Source: Rikenellaceae bacterium
Lineage (GTDB): Bacteria > Bacteroidota > Bacteroidia > Bacteroidales > Rikenellaceae
Direction of reading: 5' to 3'
Assembly (NCBI GenBank): GCA_015059955.1
Contig: SUZK01000007.1
Coordinates: 1 to 64,000, forward strand
DNA: 64,000 nucleotides
Part shown: positions 42,278 through 52,060 of the stretch, piece after piece
Position numbering within the stretch: the stretch's first letter is position 1
Layout of the letters: each line of letters starts with the position of its first letter
Made by a program: the position numbers and the translations under genes
The notes under the pieces: model-generated
What the model was told of the DNA's origin: nothing
Seen by the model: the letters and a program-made list of their open reading frames with translations, nothing else
Databases searched by the model: none

Positions 42278-44467
42278 TTAGTACCAGCAGCTCTGCTTTT
42301 TGCCCATCACGAATGTAAGCTTGCCGCCAGCAACAACCTCATCGTGAGTGATATAGTTGCGCTCCAAAGGCTTGCCATTAAGCTCTACGCGCTGAACATA
42401 GCGACGCTTCTCGTTGTAGCCCTTGCGCTCAACCTCGAAGACGCCACCCTGAACATCTATCGCAGCGTGGTCTACCATAGGCACACCCAACACATACTTG
42501 CCAGCGGCTGGCTCTACGGGGTAGAAACCGAAGGTTGTCATAATGTACCATGCTGACATCTGACCTACATCCTCGTTGCCCGAGAGGCCATCAACCTCGG
42601 TTGAGTACATCGTATCCATAACCTCGTAGAGACGGTCGGCACCCGTCCATGGCTGACCAAGCATGGTGTAGAAGTAGATGATATGGTGGCTTGGCTCGTT
42701 GCCGTGAACATACTGACCAATAAGGCCTGAGATATCGGGCGTTACATCCTCACCCTCCATCTTAGTATCTGCGGTGAAGAGGCCGTCGAGACGCTCGATG
42801 GTATTCTCCACGCCACCGAAGCACTCAACAAGCTTGTCGAGGTCCTGTGGCACAAGCCATGTATACTGCCATGCGTTACCCTCGCAGTACTCGTTAGCGA
42901 TGCGCGAAGCGTTGAATGGGTTGAAGTCCTCGCGCCACTCGCCCTTCGATGACTTGCCGCGTACAAAGCCTGTCGATGGGTCGAAGTAGTTGAGCCATGA
43001 GTGGCTACGCTCCTCGAGGTATGCCTGCTCCTCGCTCTTGCCGAGCATCTTGGCAACCTCCACAGCTGCTGCATCAGCAATGGCGAACTCCATGTCGTGG
43101 GCGATAGACTCAGCCTGAAGGTCGCGAGGCATGAAGCCATACTCCTTGCGGCACTTACCACCGCGGATGTCGTGCATAGCTGAGGTATAAATCGCCGTCC
43201 ATGCACGCTCAGCGTCGATGCCCTCGATACGCTTTGTCACAGCATCCGATACGGCGATGATACCTGGTGAGCCCACCATACAGCCGTTATCCCATGCCCA
43301 GAGGTGCCAGATGGGGAGGAAGCCCTGCTCCTCGCAGATGTTAATCATCGTGTTGATAACGTCGTCCATACGCTCAGGGTGAGTGATGGTCATAAGAGGG
43401 AGCTTCGCGCGATAGGTATCCCACAACGAGAATGTCGTATATGTGTCGTGGCCTGGGTTGGCGTGAATCTGCTGGTCGGCACCGCGGTACGTACCATCGA
43501 CATCCGAGAAGAGCGAAGGTGCGACGTACATATGATATACGCCAGTGTAGAATATCTCCATCTGTTCGTCGGTAGCACCCTCGATACGCATCTTCGATAG
43601 CTCGGCGTTCCACTTGTCGTAGGCCATCTTGCGTGCAGCATCGAAATCCGTATTGGCAACCTCGGCGTCGAAGTTCTTGCGAGCACCCTCGATGCTTGTT
43701 GATGATAGTGCCACCTTAACGCCAATCTGCTCACCCTCCGTTGTCTTGAAGTGTAGACGATAGTACCAGTTATCCTCGCCTATAGGCTCGAACTCGTCGA
43801 AAGGCTTCGAGAACTCGATGACGAAGTATACCTTCTGGTGGTTAGCCCAGCCGTAAGTGTGACGGTAGCCCTCGATGCGGTTGTTCCCCACAGCCTCGGC
43901 GTAGAGAGCCTCAGGGCGATCCCAGCAACCGCCATGCACCAAGTCGAGGATGATGGCAGCCTCGTCGCTTGCAGGGAAGGTGTAGCGGTGAAGACCACCT
44001 CGCTCCGTCGCTGTCATCTCAGCGAGGATATTATAGCGTGTGAGGGGTACCGAGTAGTAGCCTGGCTCGACAACCTCCTTGGTGCGGTCGGCCTCGCTCC
44101 AGAAGCCTGTCGTGTAGTCACCAAGACGACCACGACCATACTCCACCTCGCCAATTACAGGCATCAGCGTCACATCGAACAAGTCGCCGCAGCCAGTACC
44201 TGATAGGTGGGTATGAGAGAAGCCAATAACGCTATTCTCCGAGTCGTGGTAGCCTGAGCACCAGTCCCAATCCTGAGAGATGCTTGTAGGGCCTACCTGT
44301 GTCATGCCAAAGGGCACGTTGGCACCCACAAATACGTGGCCATGACCGCCAGAGCCAATCTTGGGGTTTACAAGTGCGGCATAGTCCGTTGCGGGCTGCT
44401 GTGCCGATACGCTACCTGCCGTTGCGAGCAACGCCAGGGCGAGTAGTGAACGTTTGAAAATTCTCAT
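42278..44467 (-). CDS. GH92 family alpha-mannosidase, second copy of the operon
   Basis: A 729-residue protein with a signal peptide (IFKRSLLALALLATAGSVSAQ). GH92 motifs in order: VNPKIGSGGHGHVFVGANVP, GFSHTHLSGTGCGD, FSLWDTYRAKLPL, LPIWHLWAWDNGCMVGSPG, PWTGADRLYEVM and GNEDVGQMSAWYIMTTFGFYPVEP, the last holding the catalytic-base Asp region. GH92 enzymes are calcium-dependent exo-alpha-mannosidases that trim host N-glycans in gut Bacteroidetes. It is the last gene of the operon rlmN-GH97-GH92-GH92, 11 bases after its paralogue. The two differ enough to suggest different linkage preferences. Confidence 0.92.
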   Translation of the reverse strand: MRIFKRSLLALALLATAGSVSAQQPATDYAALVNPKIGSGGHGHVFVGANVPFGMTQVGPTSISQDWDWCSGYHDSENSVIGFSHTHLSGTGCGDLFDVTLMPVIGEVEYGRGRLGDYTTGFWSEADRTKEVVEPGYYSVPLTRYNILAEMTATERGGLHRYTFPASDEAAIILDLVHGGCWDRPEALYAEAVGNNRIEGYRHTYGWANHQKVYFVIEFSKPFDEFEPIGEDNWYYRLHFKTTEGEQIGVKVALSSTSIEGARKNFDAEVANTDFDAARKMAYDKWNAELSKMRIEGATDEQMEIFYTGVYHMYVAPSLFSDVDGTYRGADQQIHANPGHDTYTTFSLWDTYRAKLPLMTITHPERMDDVINTMINICEEQGFLPIWHLWAWDNGCMVGSPGIIAVSDAVTKRIEGIDAERAWTAIYTSAMHDIRGGKCRKEYGFMPRDLQAESIAHDMEFAIADAAAVEVAKMLGKSEEQAYLEERSHSWLNYFDPSTGFVRGKSSKGEWREDFNPFNASRIANEYCEGNAWQYTWLVPQDLDKLVECFGGVENTIERLDGLFTADTKMEGEDVTPDISGLIGQYVHGNEPSHHIIYFYTMLGQPWTGADRLYEVMDTMYSTEVDGLSGNEDVGQMSAWYIMTTFGFYPVEPAAGKYVLGVPMVDHAAIDVQGGVFEVERKGYNEKRRYVQRVELNGKPLERNYITHDEVVAGGKLTFVMGKKQSCWY

Positions 44468-44478
44468 AGGTTAGCTTT

Positions 44479-46728
44479 CTAATATAATTTTAATTTTAAC
44501 TCTTTTGCCTTTATAAGTTCGTCATGCGTGATGCGGAAGCGGTTGACCCTCTTGCCGCCGAGTGTTATGCCATCGCGCTTGATATAGTCGCCCTTGCCCT
44601 CGGTAGCTATGCTTATAGTACCATGCTGGGTGTCAATCTCCACGCGCTCGAAGCGAGGTGTGGTGATGGTGTAGTATGGTTCACCTGGGCAGTCGGGGTA
44701 TATGCCCATCATCGAGAAAACAGCCCATGCGGACATTGTGCCCGTGTCGTCGTTACCCGGTAGGCCATCTGCCGCAGTGGTGTAGTTCTCGTTGAGGAGC
44801 TTTTTTACCAATGCCTGCGTGTGGTGCTCATACCCCTTGATGCGACTGAAGAGGTAGGGGTAGGCGATATCTGGCTCGTTAGTTGGGTCGTAGTGGCCAT
44901 TCTCGAATACGCTCAGCAGCTTCGTTGCAAACCTCTTCTCGCCACCCATAGCCTTGATAAGTCCCTCGATGTCGTGTGGTACGAAGAAGGTGTAGTTCCA
45001 TGAGCTACCCTCATGGAAGCCTATGGTATTTGAGAAGTTAGCACCTGCCGCGGGGTCGAACTCACCGATATACTTGCCATCCATACCAATAGGACGCATG
45101 GCACCATCTGCCTTTGAGTAGTAGTTCTCCCAGCCCGCCGCACGTCGCTCCATCTCGCGTGCAAGCTCCTCGTCGCCCATTTCACGTGCAAATGTAGCGA
45201 GGGCATTATCCGCCACATAGTATTCGAGTGCGTGCGATACTGAGTTGTCACCCGACATATCCTGTGCAAAGAGCCCTACGGGGATGTATCCATGCTCGAT
45301 ATATGGGTCGATATCGGGGCGTATAGCGTTATCCTTGCCAGGCGTTATCGCCGAACGCTTCATCGCTGCGTATGCCGCCTCGACGTCGAAGTCGCGCAAC
45401 CCCTTGAGGTAGCTATCTACGATAACGGGTATCGCGGGGTCGCCCTCCATGGTGAAGGTCTCGCGCCCATATAGCTCCCAGCGTGGCAACCAGCCCCACT
45501 CCTTCGACATGTCGACCATCGAGCGTAGCATATCTGTCTGTCGCTCGGGATATACGAGTGTAAGTAGCTGATGAACATTGCGATAGGTGTCCCAGAGAGA
45601 GAATACCGTATAGCGCTCGTAGCCATTCGTGACGCCCGTTGCGCCACTCTCCATTGTGGGGTACTCGCCATTAATGTCGCTCACGATGTTGGGGTGTAGC
45701 ATTGCGTGATATAGTGCTGTGTAGAATATCGTGCGGTCATCCTCTGTGCCACCCTCAACGCGTATGCGGCCGAGTGCCTCCTGCCACTTGCTCTGTGCCA
45801 TGTCGCGCACCTCGTCGAAGCTGCGCTTACCAACCTCGGCATCGAGGTTCTTGCGTGCATTCTCGATAGATGTGTATGATATGCCAATGCGAAGCTCCAC
45901 CTCTGTGCCTGGGGCAACATCGCCCAACGAGAAGTAGAAGCCTATGTCGTTGCCCATCATCTCGCGCGCATAACGCTTATATAATTTGTACTCGCCGCTA
46001 TCGCCTGACCACTGCGCCTCGATGCCCGTCATCTCGGGCTGCAACTTCCAGTAGCCGCTCTCCTCTGCTGGCTGCGATATACGCGCTACGAAGTATACGG
46101 GGAATACCGCTTGGTTGGTGTAGCAGAATGTACCTAAGAGGCGCATGCCCTCAACCTCGGTATCGCTCACCCTGCGGAGCATAGCTCCCGACTCGTTTGA
46201 GAGCGCTGTACCCATATCGACGATGATGTTTGCCTTGCCACCATCGGCAAAGGTGTAGCGCTCGATGGCGGCACGCTCGGTGGCTGTTGCCTCGGCGCGT
46301 ATGTTGAATTTGTCGTATGTCGTGGCGTAGTAGCCCGGTGTCGCCCTCTCGTCGACGTATGTCGAGCCGTGGTCGTGGCGGTCGGGCATAACATCGCCTA
46401 TGGTAGCCATGGTGATTATAGCTCCAAGCTCGGGGCAACCAACACCGCTCAATGCACCGTGGGCAAAGCCTACGGAGTATTTGTTGCGTATGTCGTAAGG
46501 TGCTGACCACCAGCGATTATCCTTGTCGTATCGATTAAGCTCCGAGCCCGTCACGTTGAATGGCACAACGGCCATCATGCCGTGGGGCACAACAGCGCCA
46601 GGGTGTGTCACCGAGTAGTCGGCAGTGCCTATAAAGGGATCTACATATTGGGTGTAGTCCCTCTCCTGCGCCGACGCAAAAGCGACAACGGCAAAGATTG
46701 CAAATATGGAGATTAATACTCTTCTCAT
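44479..46728 (-). CDS. GH92 family alpha-mannosidase, first copy of the operon
   Basis: A 749-residue protein with a signal peptide (RVLISIFAIFAVVAFASAQ). GH92 landmarks are VDPFIGTADYSVTHPGAVVPHG, HGALSGVGCPELGA, FSLWDTYRNVHQLLTLVYPERQ, LPRWELYGRETFTMEGDPAIPV and GNDDTGTMSAWAVFSMMGIYPDCPG. It would remove terminal alpha-mannose residues in the periplasm or on the surface with bound calcium. It lies seven bases downstream of the GH97 gene. No SusC/SusD pair is in the operon, so uptake must be encoded elsewhere. Confidence 0.92.
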   Translation of the reverse strand: MRRVLISIFAIFAVVAFASAQERDYTQYVDPFIGTADYSVTHPGAVVPHGMMAVVPFNVTGSELNRYDKDNRWWSAPYDIRNKYSVGFAHGALSGVGCPELGAIITMATIGDVMPDRHDHGSTYVDERATPGYYATTYDKFNIRAEATATERAAIERYTFADGGKANIIVDMGTALSNESGAMLRRVSDTEVEGMRLLGTFCYTNQAVFPVYFVARISQPAEESGYWKLQPEMTGIEAQWSGDSGEYKLYKRYAREMMGNDIGFYFSLGDVAPGTEVELRIGISYTSIENARKNLDAEVGKRSFDEVRDMAQSKWQEALGRIRVEGGTEDDRTIFYTALYHAMLHPNIVSDINGEYPTMESGATGVTNGYERYTVFSLWDTYRNVHQLLTLVYPERQTDMLRSMVDMSKEWGWLPRWELYGRETFTMEGDPAIPVIVDSYLKGLRDFDVEAAYAAMKRSAITPGKDNAIRPDIDPYIEHGYIPVGLFAQDMSGDNSVSHALEYYVADNALATFAREMGDEELAREMERRAAGWENYYSKADGAMRPIGMDGKYIGEFDPAAGANFSNTIGFHEGSSWNYTFFVPHDIEGLIKAMGGEKRFATKLLSVFENGHYDPTNEPDIAYPYLFSRIKGYEHHTQALVKKLLNENYTTAADGLPGNDDTGTMSAWAVFSMMGIYPDCPGEPYYTITTPRFERVEIDTQHGTISIATEGKGDYIKRDGITLGGKRVNRFRITHDELIKAKELKLKLY

Positions 46729-46735
46729 TTAACTT

Positions 46736-48796
46736 TTAATTTACTCTGGATTTTAGTTTGGTTCTCTTCATATCCTCACTGCTGCGTATGTGGGTCTTAA
46801 TGACAAAACCACCGCCTGGAGCCATCCGTATCTTCAGCTCACTGGGAAAATTGTCTCCTATGACATATCGAGTGCCACTGGTCTCAATGCGCTTGTAATC
46901 GTATCCGGTAGAGGCGTCGCACTTGTCGCTATATATCTCTATATCACCGTAGTGCCAATTATCAGGGCTTGCCCCAATGCAACCAAAAAGGATGGTAACC
47001 TCTCGACTGGTGTTACCATTGAGACCTGCATAGTATAGGTTTCCCTCTTTTTCACTGCGCACCACGATATACTCGCCAATCTCGCCATCTATAGCCGACC
47101 ACTCGTCCCACGTGGTAGGGATTGTGGCGAGGAACTTCGTAAACTCGGGCTCTTTCTCATACTCTGTAGGCGAGTCCGATAGCATGGCAAGTGGCTGGTT
47201 GTACGCCACATACATTGCCAACTGGTGGCATCGTGTGCCTTGACTCATGGGGCGTGAGTAGCTTGGCTCATACTCCTCTCGTGAGGCGTTGCGCATAGCT
47301 CCTGGTGTGTAGTCCATAGGTCCTGCCAACCCACGAATATAGGGTATGGTCACGTCGTAGGTTATCTGGTCGTGCTCCCTGCCGAGCCACTTCATCGTTT
47401 CAAGGCCGTGAACGCCCTCAAAATTTATGGCGTTAGGATAGGTGCGCTGCAAGCCCGTAGGCTTGTAAATACCATGATAATCAACGAGTAGCTTGTATTT
47501 TGCGGCAATCTCGGCCAAGTCATAAACAAAGCGCACCATCTCTTGGTCATCGCGGTCCATAAAGTCTACTTTGAAGCCCTTAACACCCATCTTTGAGTAG
47601 TGCTTGCACAGACCCTCGATATCACGATTAAGCGCCCAATAGCCCGCCCAGAGGATGATACCAACGCCACGCTTCTTACCATAGGCAACAAGCTCAGGGA
47701 TATCTATCTCTGGGACAACATTGTAGAGGTCTGCCTCGCCCTTGACCGACCACCCCTCGTCCAAGATGACATACTCGATGCCGTAGCGCGAGGCAAAGTC
47801 GATATAGTACTTATAGGTCTGGTTGTTGATGCCTGGCTCGAAGTCTACACCCTCCAAACCCCAGTCGTTCCACCACTCCCAGGCCACTTTGCCAGGCTTA
47901 ATCCACGAGGGATTCTTGATGCGGCACTCATCGGCAAGCTCCCACACAAGACGGTTGTTGGCAAGATAAATGTCTGAATTGTACGCAGATATTATAAGGC
48001 CTCGCCAAGGGAAGGTGCGTTTGCCACTGCACTCCGCGATATAGGGTTTGCGACTCTTGACAATACCTTGTAGCATGTTATATCCACCCTGCTCAACAAC
48101 ATCTGGCACTGGGGCAAACTCCGTATCAATGATATTGTCTTGGTCGCGATTTGAGAGGAACATGCCGGGGTACTCCTCGAGGTTTGACTCGACGATAGCC
48201 ACCTTTAGCGAGCCGGTATTCCTATTAGGGCAATCTACGACTATGGGGGTAAATATCAGCCTGCGAGGGTCGATATCCTTGATAGTGGTTTTGGTGTAGG
48301 TGTTCTCGAACGATGTCTCAAACTGCGTGGCGTAGTCCGACGTGGCATCGGGGCGAAAGTTGGTGTATGGTATCCAAGCTACCTCCTCGCCACCAAACGT
48401 AAACTCCGCCAACTCATCAGTAACCGTATAGTCGCCCTCGATCTTCGATATGAAGCGGTAGGCAACACCGAGATTACTATATTCGTAGGCGCGAATCTCT
48501 ACGGCAAAATCGTCGAACTCGACAATGGCACCGCTATACTCTTCGGTAGAGTAGCGCTCCACCTTTGCCTCGCCAACATCTTCGCCCCACACACCTCGTG
48601 AGGTCTCCATGCGTAGGCGCGAGGGTGCTATAATCTCAATATCCATGCTCGATGCTGACCAGCGCAGCGTGTCATCGCTCCAATCGAGGGTAATGCTCGC
48701 CTCGTTGAATTGCGTAGCAACCGTAACGCTACGGCCATCGGCCATAGCATTAACGCTCGCAAGCAACACGCTGATTATGAATATTAACCTTCGCAT
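46736..48796 (-). CDS. GH97 family glycoside hydrolase
   Basis: A 686-residue protein with a signal peptide (RRLIFIISVLLASVNAMA). GH97 layout: N-terminal beta-supersandwich (about 25-270), central barrel with SWIKPGKVAWEWWNDWGLEGVDFEPGIN, YVILDEGWS, VGIILWAGYWALNRD, KGFKVDFMDRDDQEMVRF and DYHGIYKPTGLQRTYPN, then a C-terminal beta domain (RYVIGDNFPSELKIRM). The family contains calcium-dependent inverting alpha-glucosidases and retaining alpha-galactosidases. The Asp in GFKVDFMDRDD looks like the retaining nucleophile position, so alpha-galactosidase is possible. It lies three bases after rlmN. Confidence 0.9.
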   Translation of the reverse strand: MRRLIFIISVLLASVNAMADGRSVTVATQFNEASITLDWSDDTLRWSASSMDIEIIAPSRLRMETSRGVWGEDVGEAKVERYSTEEYSGAIVEFDDFAVEIRAYEYSNLGVAYRFISKIEGDYTVTDELAEFTFGGEEVAWIPYTNFRPDATSDYATQFETSFENTYTKTTIKDIDPRRLIFTPIVVDCPNRNTGSLKVAIVESNLEEYPGMFLSNRDQDNIIDTEFAPVPDVVEQGGYNMLQGIVKSRKPYIAECSGKRTFPWRGLIISAYNSDIYLANNRLVWELADECRIKNPSWIKPGKVAWEWWNDWGLEGVDFEPGINNQTYKYYIDFASRYGIEYVILDEGWSVKGEADLYNVVPEIDIPELVAYGKKRGVGIILWAGYWALNRDIEGLCKHYSKMGVKGFKVDFMDRDDQEMVRFVYDLAEIAAKYKLLVDYHGIYKPTGLQRTYPNAINFEGVHGLETMKWLGREHDQITYDVTIPYIRGLAGPMDYTPGAMRNASREEYEPSYSRPMSQGTRCHQLAMYVAYNQPLAMLSDSPTEYEKEPEFTKFLATIPTTWDEWSAIDGEIGEYIVVRSEKEGNLYYAGLNGNTSREVTILFGCIGASPDNWHYGDIEIYSDKCDASTGYDYKRIETSGTRYVIGDNFPSELKIRMAPGGGFVIKTHIRSSEDMKRTKLKSRVN

Positions 48797-48799
48797 AGT

Positions 48800-49828
48800 T
48801 TATCTCTTTTCGGCAGTTGAAAGGAGTCCACACGCAGCCTCTATGTCCTCGCCACGCGATGCTCTGAGTGTAGTCTGAATACCTCGCTTGGTGAGCGTAT
48901 CGCGGAACTCGATAATTCGCTCTAACGGTGGAGAGAAGAATGGCGAGTCTGGGATGCGATGGAAGCGGATAAGGTTGATGCGACACTTGATGCCATCCAA
49001 TAGGCGCGATAGCTCCTTGATATGGCGCGCCGAACAGTTCATATCCTCCAATACGATATACTCGAACGATACGCGGCGTTGGTGCGTGAAGTCGTAGCGA
49101 CGCAGGATGTCGCACACCTCCTTGATGGAGTAGGCATTCTCGATGGGCATAATCTCCTTGCGCTCCTCAGGGAATGGGTTGTGGAGCGATACGGCAAGGT
49201 GTACCTTCGACTCATCGAGTAGACGCGTAAGGTTCTTGGCAAGACCCGCTGTCGAAACGGTTATGCGTGTTGGCGACCACGCCATGCCCCACTCCGAGGT
49301 GAGAATGTCGAGCGCCTGCATAAGGTTGTCGATATTATCCAACGGCTCGCCCATACCCATAAATACAATGTTTGTGAGCTGGTCGCGCTCGGGTATCGAG
49401 ATAATCTGGTTAATAATCTCTGTTGCAGAGAGTTGGTGGCGGAAGCCCATACGCCCCGTGGCGCAGAACTTGCACCCCATACGACAGCCCGCCTGAGACG
49501 ATACGCAGAGTGTCATACGCTCGCCATCGGGGATTAGTGCCGACTCGATATATTCGCCCTCGGAGGTGCGGAAGAGGTACTTCTTGGTGCCATCCGCAGA
49601 CACCGAGACTTTGAGTGGCGCGGACAAACCCAATTCGCATTGCTCGTCGAGGAGTGCGCGTGCACCAAATGAGATGTCGGTCATCGCGTATATATCGTCA
49701 ACAAAACGCTTATATAGCCATCTGGCTATCTGCTTATGCGCAAAGCGAGACAGGCCAAGTTCCTCACATATAGCCTGTAACTCACTTGGCGATGCTCCAT
49801 AGAGCCTATATTTTGTTGTCATTGTCAT
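48800..49828 (-). CDS. rlmN: 23S rRNA (adenine-2503-C2)-methyltransferase RlmN
   Basis: A 342-residue radical SAM methyltransferase. The cluster motif CX3CX2C is in SQAGCRMGCKFCATGRMG. NIVFMGMGEPLDN and the substrate region ISTAGLAKNLTRL-like ITVSTAGLAKN follow. The C-terminal RASRGEDIEAACGLL carries the mechanistic Cys that holds the methyl-group intermediate. It modifies A2503 of 23S rRNA and A37 of some tRNAs. It is the first gene of an operon with three glycoside hydrolases. An ATG two codons inside the chosen start is equally possible. Minus-strand promoter TATTTTTG at 49,853-49,860. Confidence 0.94.
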   Translation of the reverse strand: MTMTTKYRLYGASPSELQAICEELGLSRFAHKQIARWLYKRFVDDIYAMTDISFGARALLDEQCELGLSAPLKVSVSADGTKKYLFRTSEGEYIESALIPDGERMTLCVSSQAGCRMGCKFCATGRMGFRHQLSATEIINQIISIPERDQLTNIVFMGMGEPLDNIDNLMQALDILTSEWGMAWSPTRITVSTAGLAKNLTRLLDESKVHLAVSLHNPFPEERKEIMPIENAYSIKEVCDILRRYDFTHQRRVSFEYIVLEDMNCSARHIKELSRLLDGIKCRINLIRFHRIPDSPFFSPPLERIIEFRDTLTKRGIQTTLRASRGEDIEAACGLLSTAEKR

Positions 49829-49852
49829 AATCTAACTCTTCGTTCCCGACTA

Positions 49853-49860
49853 CAAAAATA
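49853..49860 (-). promoter_or_regulatory. Bacteroidetes -7 promoter element for the rlmN-GH operon
   Basis: TATTTTTG on the minus strand, 25 bases before the rlmN ATG. Confidence 0.5.
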
Positions 49861-49913
49861 GTAAAAAATAAAGATTTTTCTTAGCGAAATGCTTTTTTTT
49901 GAGAAATATTGTA

Positions 49914-49921
49914 TATCTTTG
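49914..49921 (+). promoter_or_regulatory. Bacteroidetes -7 promoter element for the TonB-like gene
   Basis: TATCTTTG, 70 bases before the ATG at 49,992. It is divergent from the rlmN promoter. Confidence 0.55.
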
Positions 49922-49991
49922 CATAGTGTAGTGCGCGTATGAGGGCGCTATGCTATGACTAAGTATTTAAAAACTAAAAAATTAACTATAA

Positions 49992-50705
49992 ATGGAGATT
50001 AAGAAATCACCTAGCGCAGATCTCGAGAACAAGAAGACGTTGTTCCTTGAGATAGGTCTTGTTGTTGCATTGGCAATAGCAGGTCTCGCTTTTGCATTTA
50101 GCAGCGAGCCTGTGCCAGAACCATACTCACCATCGGTGCAGGAGGTTCCCCAGGAGGAGCTTGATATGATGGTGCGTGTTGAGGAGGAGGCTCCAAAGCC
50201 ACAGCAGCAGGAGCAGCAGAAGGTTCAGGCTAAGGTTCTTGCCGATAAGATTACTATCGTTGAGAATACCCAGAAGATCGAGGTTGAGGCTATCATCACC
50301 GAGGATGCCTCTATGTTCGATGACTTTAGCTTCGATGTTGAGGTTGTTGAGGAGGAGGAGTCTTCTGAGGACGATATCTTTACAATCTTGGAGGACCCTG
50401 CAACATTCCAGGGTGGTGGTCTTGCCGATTTCCGTAAATGGGTGATGGAGGAGCTTCGCTACCCACAGATTGCTCAGGAGAACGGTATCCAGGGTAACGT
50501 AACCATCGAGTTCGTTGTTGATGAGAAGGGTAAGATTGGCCGTTTCAAGGTGCTTCAGTCTCCAGACCCAATCCTCTCGGATGCTGCTATCAAGACATTG
50601 GAGAAGGCAAACTCTCTTAAGAGAGGTTGGAAGCCTGGTAAGCAGCGTGGTAAGGCTGTGAAGCAGAAGTTCATCTTGCCTGTATCGTTCAAGCTTGTGA
50701 ACTAA
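49992..50705 (+). CDS. TonB-family energy-transducing protein
   Basis: A 237-residue protein with a short cytoplasmic start, one transmembrane segment (FLEIGLVVALAIAGLAFAF), and a Pro/Glu/Gln-rich periplasmic linker (PVPEPYSPSVQEVPQEELD, KPQQQEQQKVQ). The C-terminal TonB domain (FRKWVMEELRYPQIAQENGIQGNVTIEFVVDEKG, then RGKAVKQKFILPVSFKL) follows. It passes proton-motive force from ExbBD to outer-membrane receptors. No exbB/exbD genes are nearby. It is transcribed alone from the promoter at 49,914; its codons are strongly biased, suggesting high expression. Confidence 0.88.
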   Translation: MEIKKSPSADLENKKTLFLEIGLVVALAIAGLAFAFSSEPVPEPYSPSVQEVPQEELDMMVRVEEEAPKPQQQEQQKVQAKVLADKITIVENTQKIEVEAIITEDASMFDDFSFDVEVVEEEESSEDDIFTILEDPATFQGGGLADFRKWVMEELRYPQIAQENGIQGNVTIEFVVDEKGKIGRFKVLQSPDPILSDAAIKTLEKANSLKRGWKPGKQRGKAVKQKFILPVSFKLVN

Positions 50706-50806
50706 TTGTACAGCGTACATGGTATAGGGGGGCTGCTTAATGTGGTACCCCCTTTATTTTACCATCTTGTGATTGGTTAACAACCTATACCTATTATAGA
50801 TTGTAG

Positions 50807-52039
50807 ATGAAAGAGGAGATACAAAAACCAAAAGGAAAGAGCAAGGAGCCAATACCAACGGTTGAGGAGCGTGAGACACGTGCCGTGCTTGTTGCCGTAA
50901 TTCGTGATAGCCAAAATCCCGATACTGCGCAAGAGTACCTCGACGAGTTGGAGTTCTTGGCCGAGACGGCAAACATCAAGAGTGTGAAGCGCTTTACGCA
51001 GCGCCTACCACAGCCACTATCGAAGATATACGTAGGCCCAGGTAAGTTGGAGGAGATAGCCTTGTGGTGCAAGGAGCAGGAGATTGATGTCGCCATCTTC
51101 GACGATGAGCTGTCACCCGCGCAGACACGTAACATCGAGCAGGCGATGCCCTGCCGCATTATGGACCGTACGCGCCTTATTCTTGATATCTTCATGTCGC
51201 GTGCGCAGACCGCCTATGCCAAGACGCAGGTGGAGCTTGCGCAACATGAGTATATGCTACCTCGATTGGCAGGTTTGTGGACCCACCTTGAGCGTCAGCG
51301 TGGTGGTACGGGTACCCGTGGTGGTGCTGGTGAGCGCGAGATTGAGACCGACCGCCGTATTGTGCGCAACCGCATAACAAAGCTCAAGGAGGACCTTAAG
51401 AAGATAGACCGCCAGATGGCTGTGCAGCGCTCAAACCGCGGTCACATGGTGCGTGTGGCGTTGGTGGGATATACCAATGTGGGTAAGTCGACGCTCATGA
51501 ACCTTATATCTAAGAGCGAGGTGTTTGCCGAGAATAAGCTCTTCGCGACGCTCGACACCACGGTACGCAAGGTGGTCTTCGACAACCTCCCATTCCTGAT
51601 GTCCGACACCGTAGGTTTTATCCGTAAGCTCCCCACCGAGCTTATCGAGTCCTTCAAGTCGACACTCGACGAGGTGCGCGAGGCCGACTTGTTGTTGCAC
51701 GTTGTCGACGTGTCGCACCCAGGCTTCGAGGACCAGATAGCTGTCGTTAAGCAGACACTTGCCGACATAGGTGCTGGCGACAAGCCCACGTTCCTTATAT
51801 TTAATAAGATAGACGCCTATACGTATACTCCCAAGGAGGAGGATGACCTCACGCCTGCCACGAAGGAGAATATGTCGCTCGACGACCTTAAAAAGAGCTG
51901 GATAGCCAAGGCTAACACCCCATGTATCTTCATCTCGGCACTTGATAGAACGGGTGTCGACAAGCTACGCTCCGACCTCTACGGCATGGTGCGCGAGATA
52001 CATGCAGGTCGCTACCCATTTAATAACTTCCTATACTAA
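50807..52039 (+). CDS. hflX: Ribosome-associated GTPase HflX
   Basis: A 410-residue protein. The N-terminal HflX domain has YVGPGKLEEIALWCKEQEID and DDELSPAQTRNIEQ, then the helical LPRLAGLWTHLERQRGGTGTRGGAGE region. The G domain shows G1 LVGYTNVGKSTLMN, G3 SDTVGFIRKLPTELIESFKSTL, and G4 FNKID. HflX binds and splits or rescues ribosomes under stress. The ATG at 50,807 is followed closely by upp on the same strand (21 bases after the stop), so the two are probably co-transcribed. Confidence 0.93.
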   Translation: MKEEIQKPKGKSKEPIPTVEERETRAVLVAVIRDSQNPDTAQEYLDELEFLAETANIKSVKRFTQRLPQPLSKIYVGPGKLEEIALWCKEQEIDVAIFDDELSPAQTRNIEQAMPCRIMDRTRLILDIFMSRAQTAYAKTQVELAQHEYMLPRLAGLWTHLERQRGGTGTRGGAGEREIETDRRIVRNRITKLKEDLKKIDRQMAVQRSNRGHMVRVALVGYTNVGKSTLMNLISKSEVFAENKLFATLDTTVRKVVFDNLPFLMSDTVGFIRKLPTELIESFKSTLDEVREADLLLHVVDVSHPGFEDQIAVVKQTLADIGAGDKPTFLIFNKIDAYTYTPKEEDDLTPATKENMSLDDLKKSWIAKANTPCIFISALDRTGVDKLRSDLYGMVREIHAGRYPFNNFLY

Positions 52040-52060
52040 GCCAACCAAAACAACAACGCT

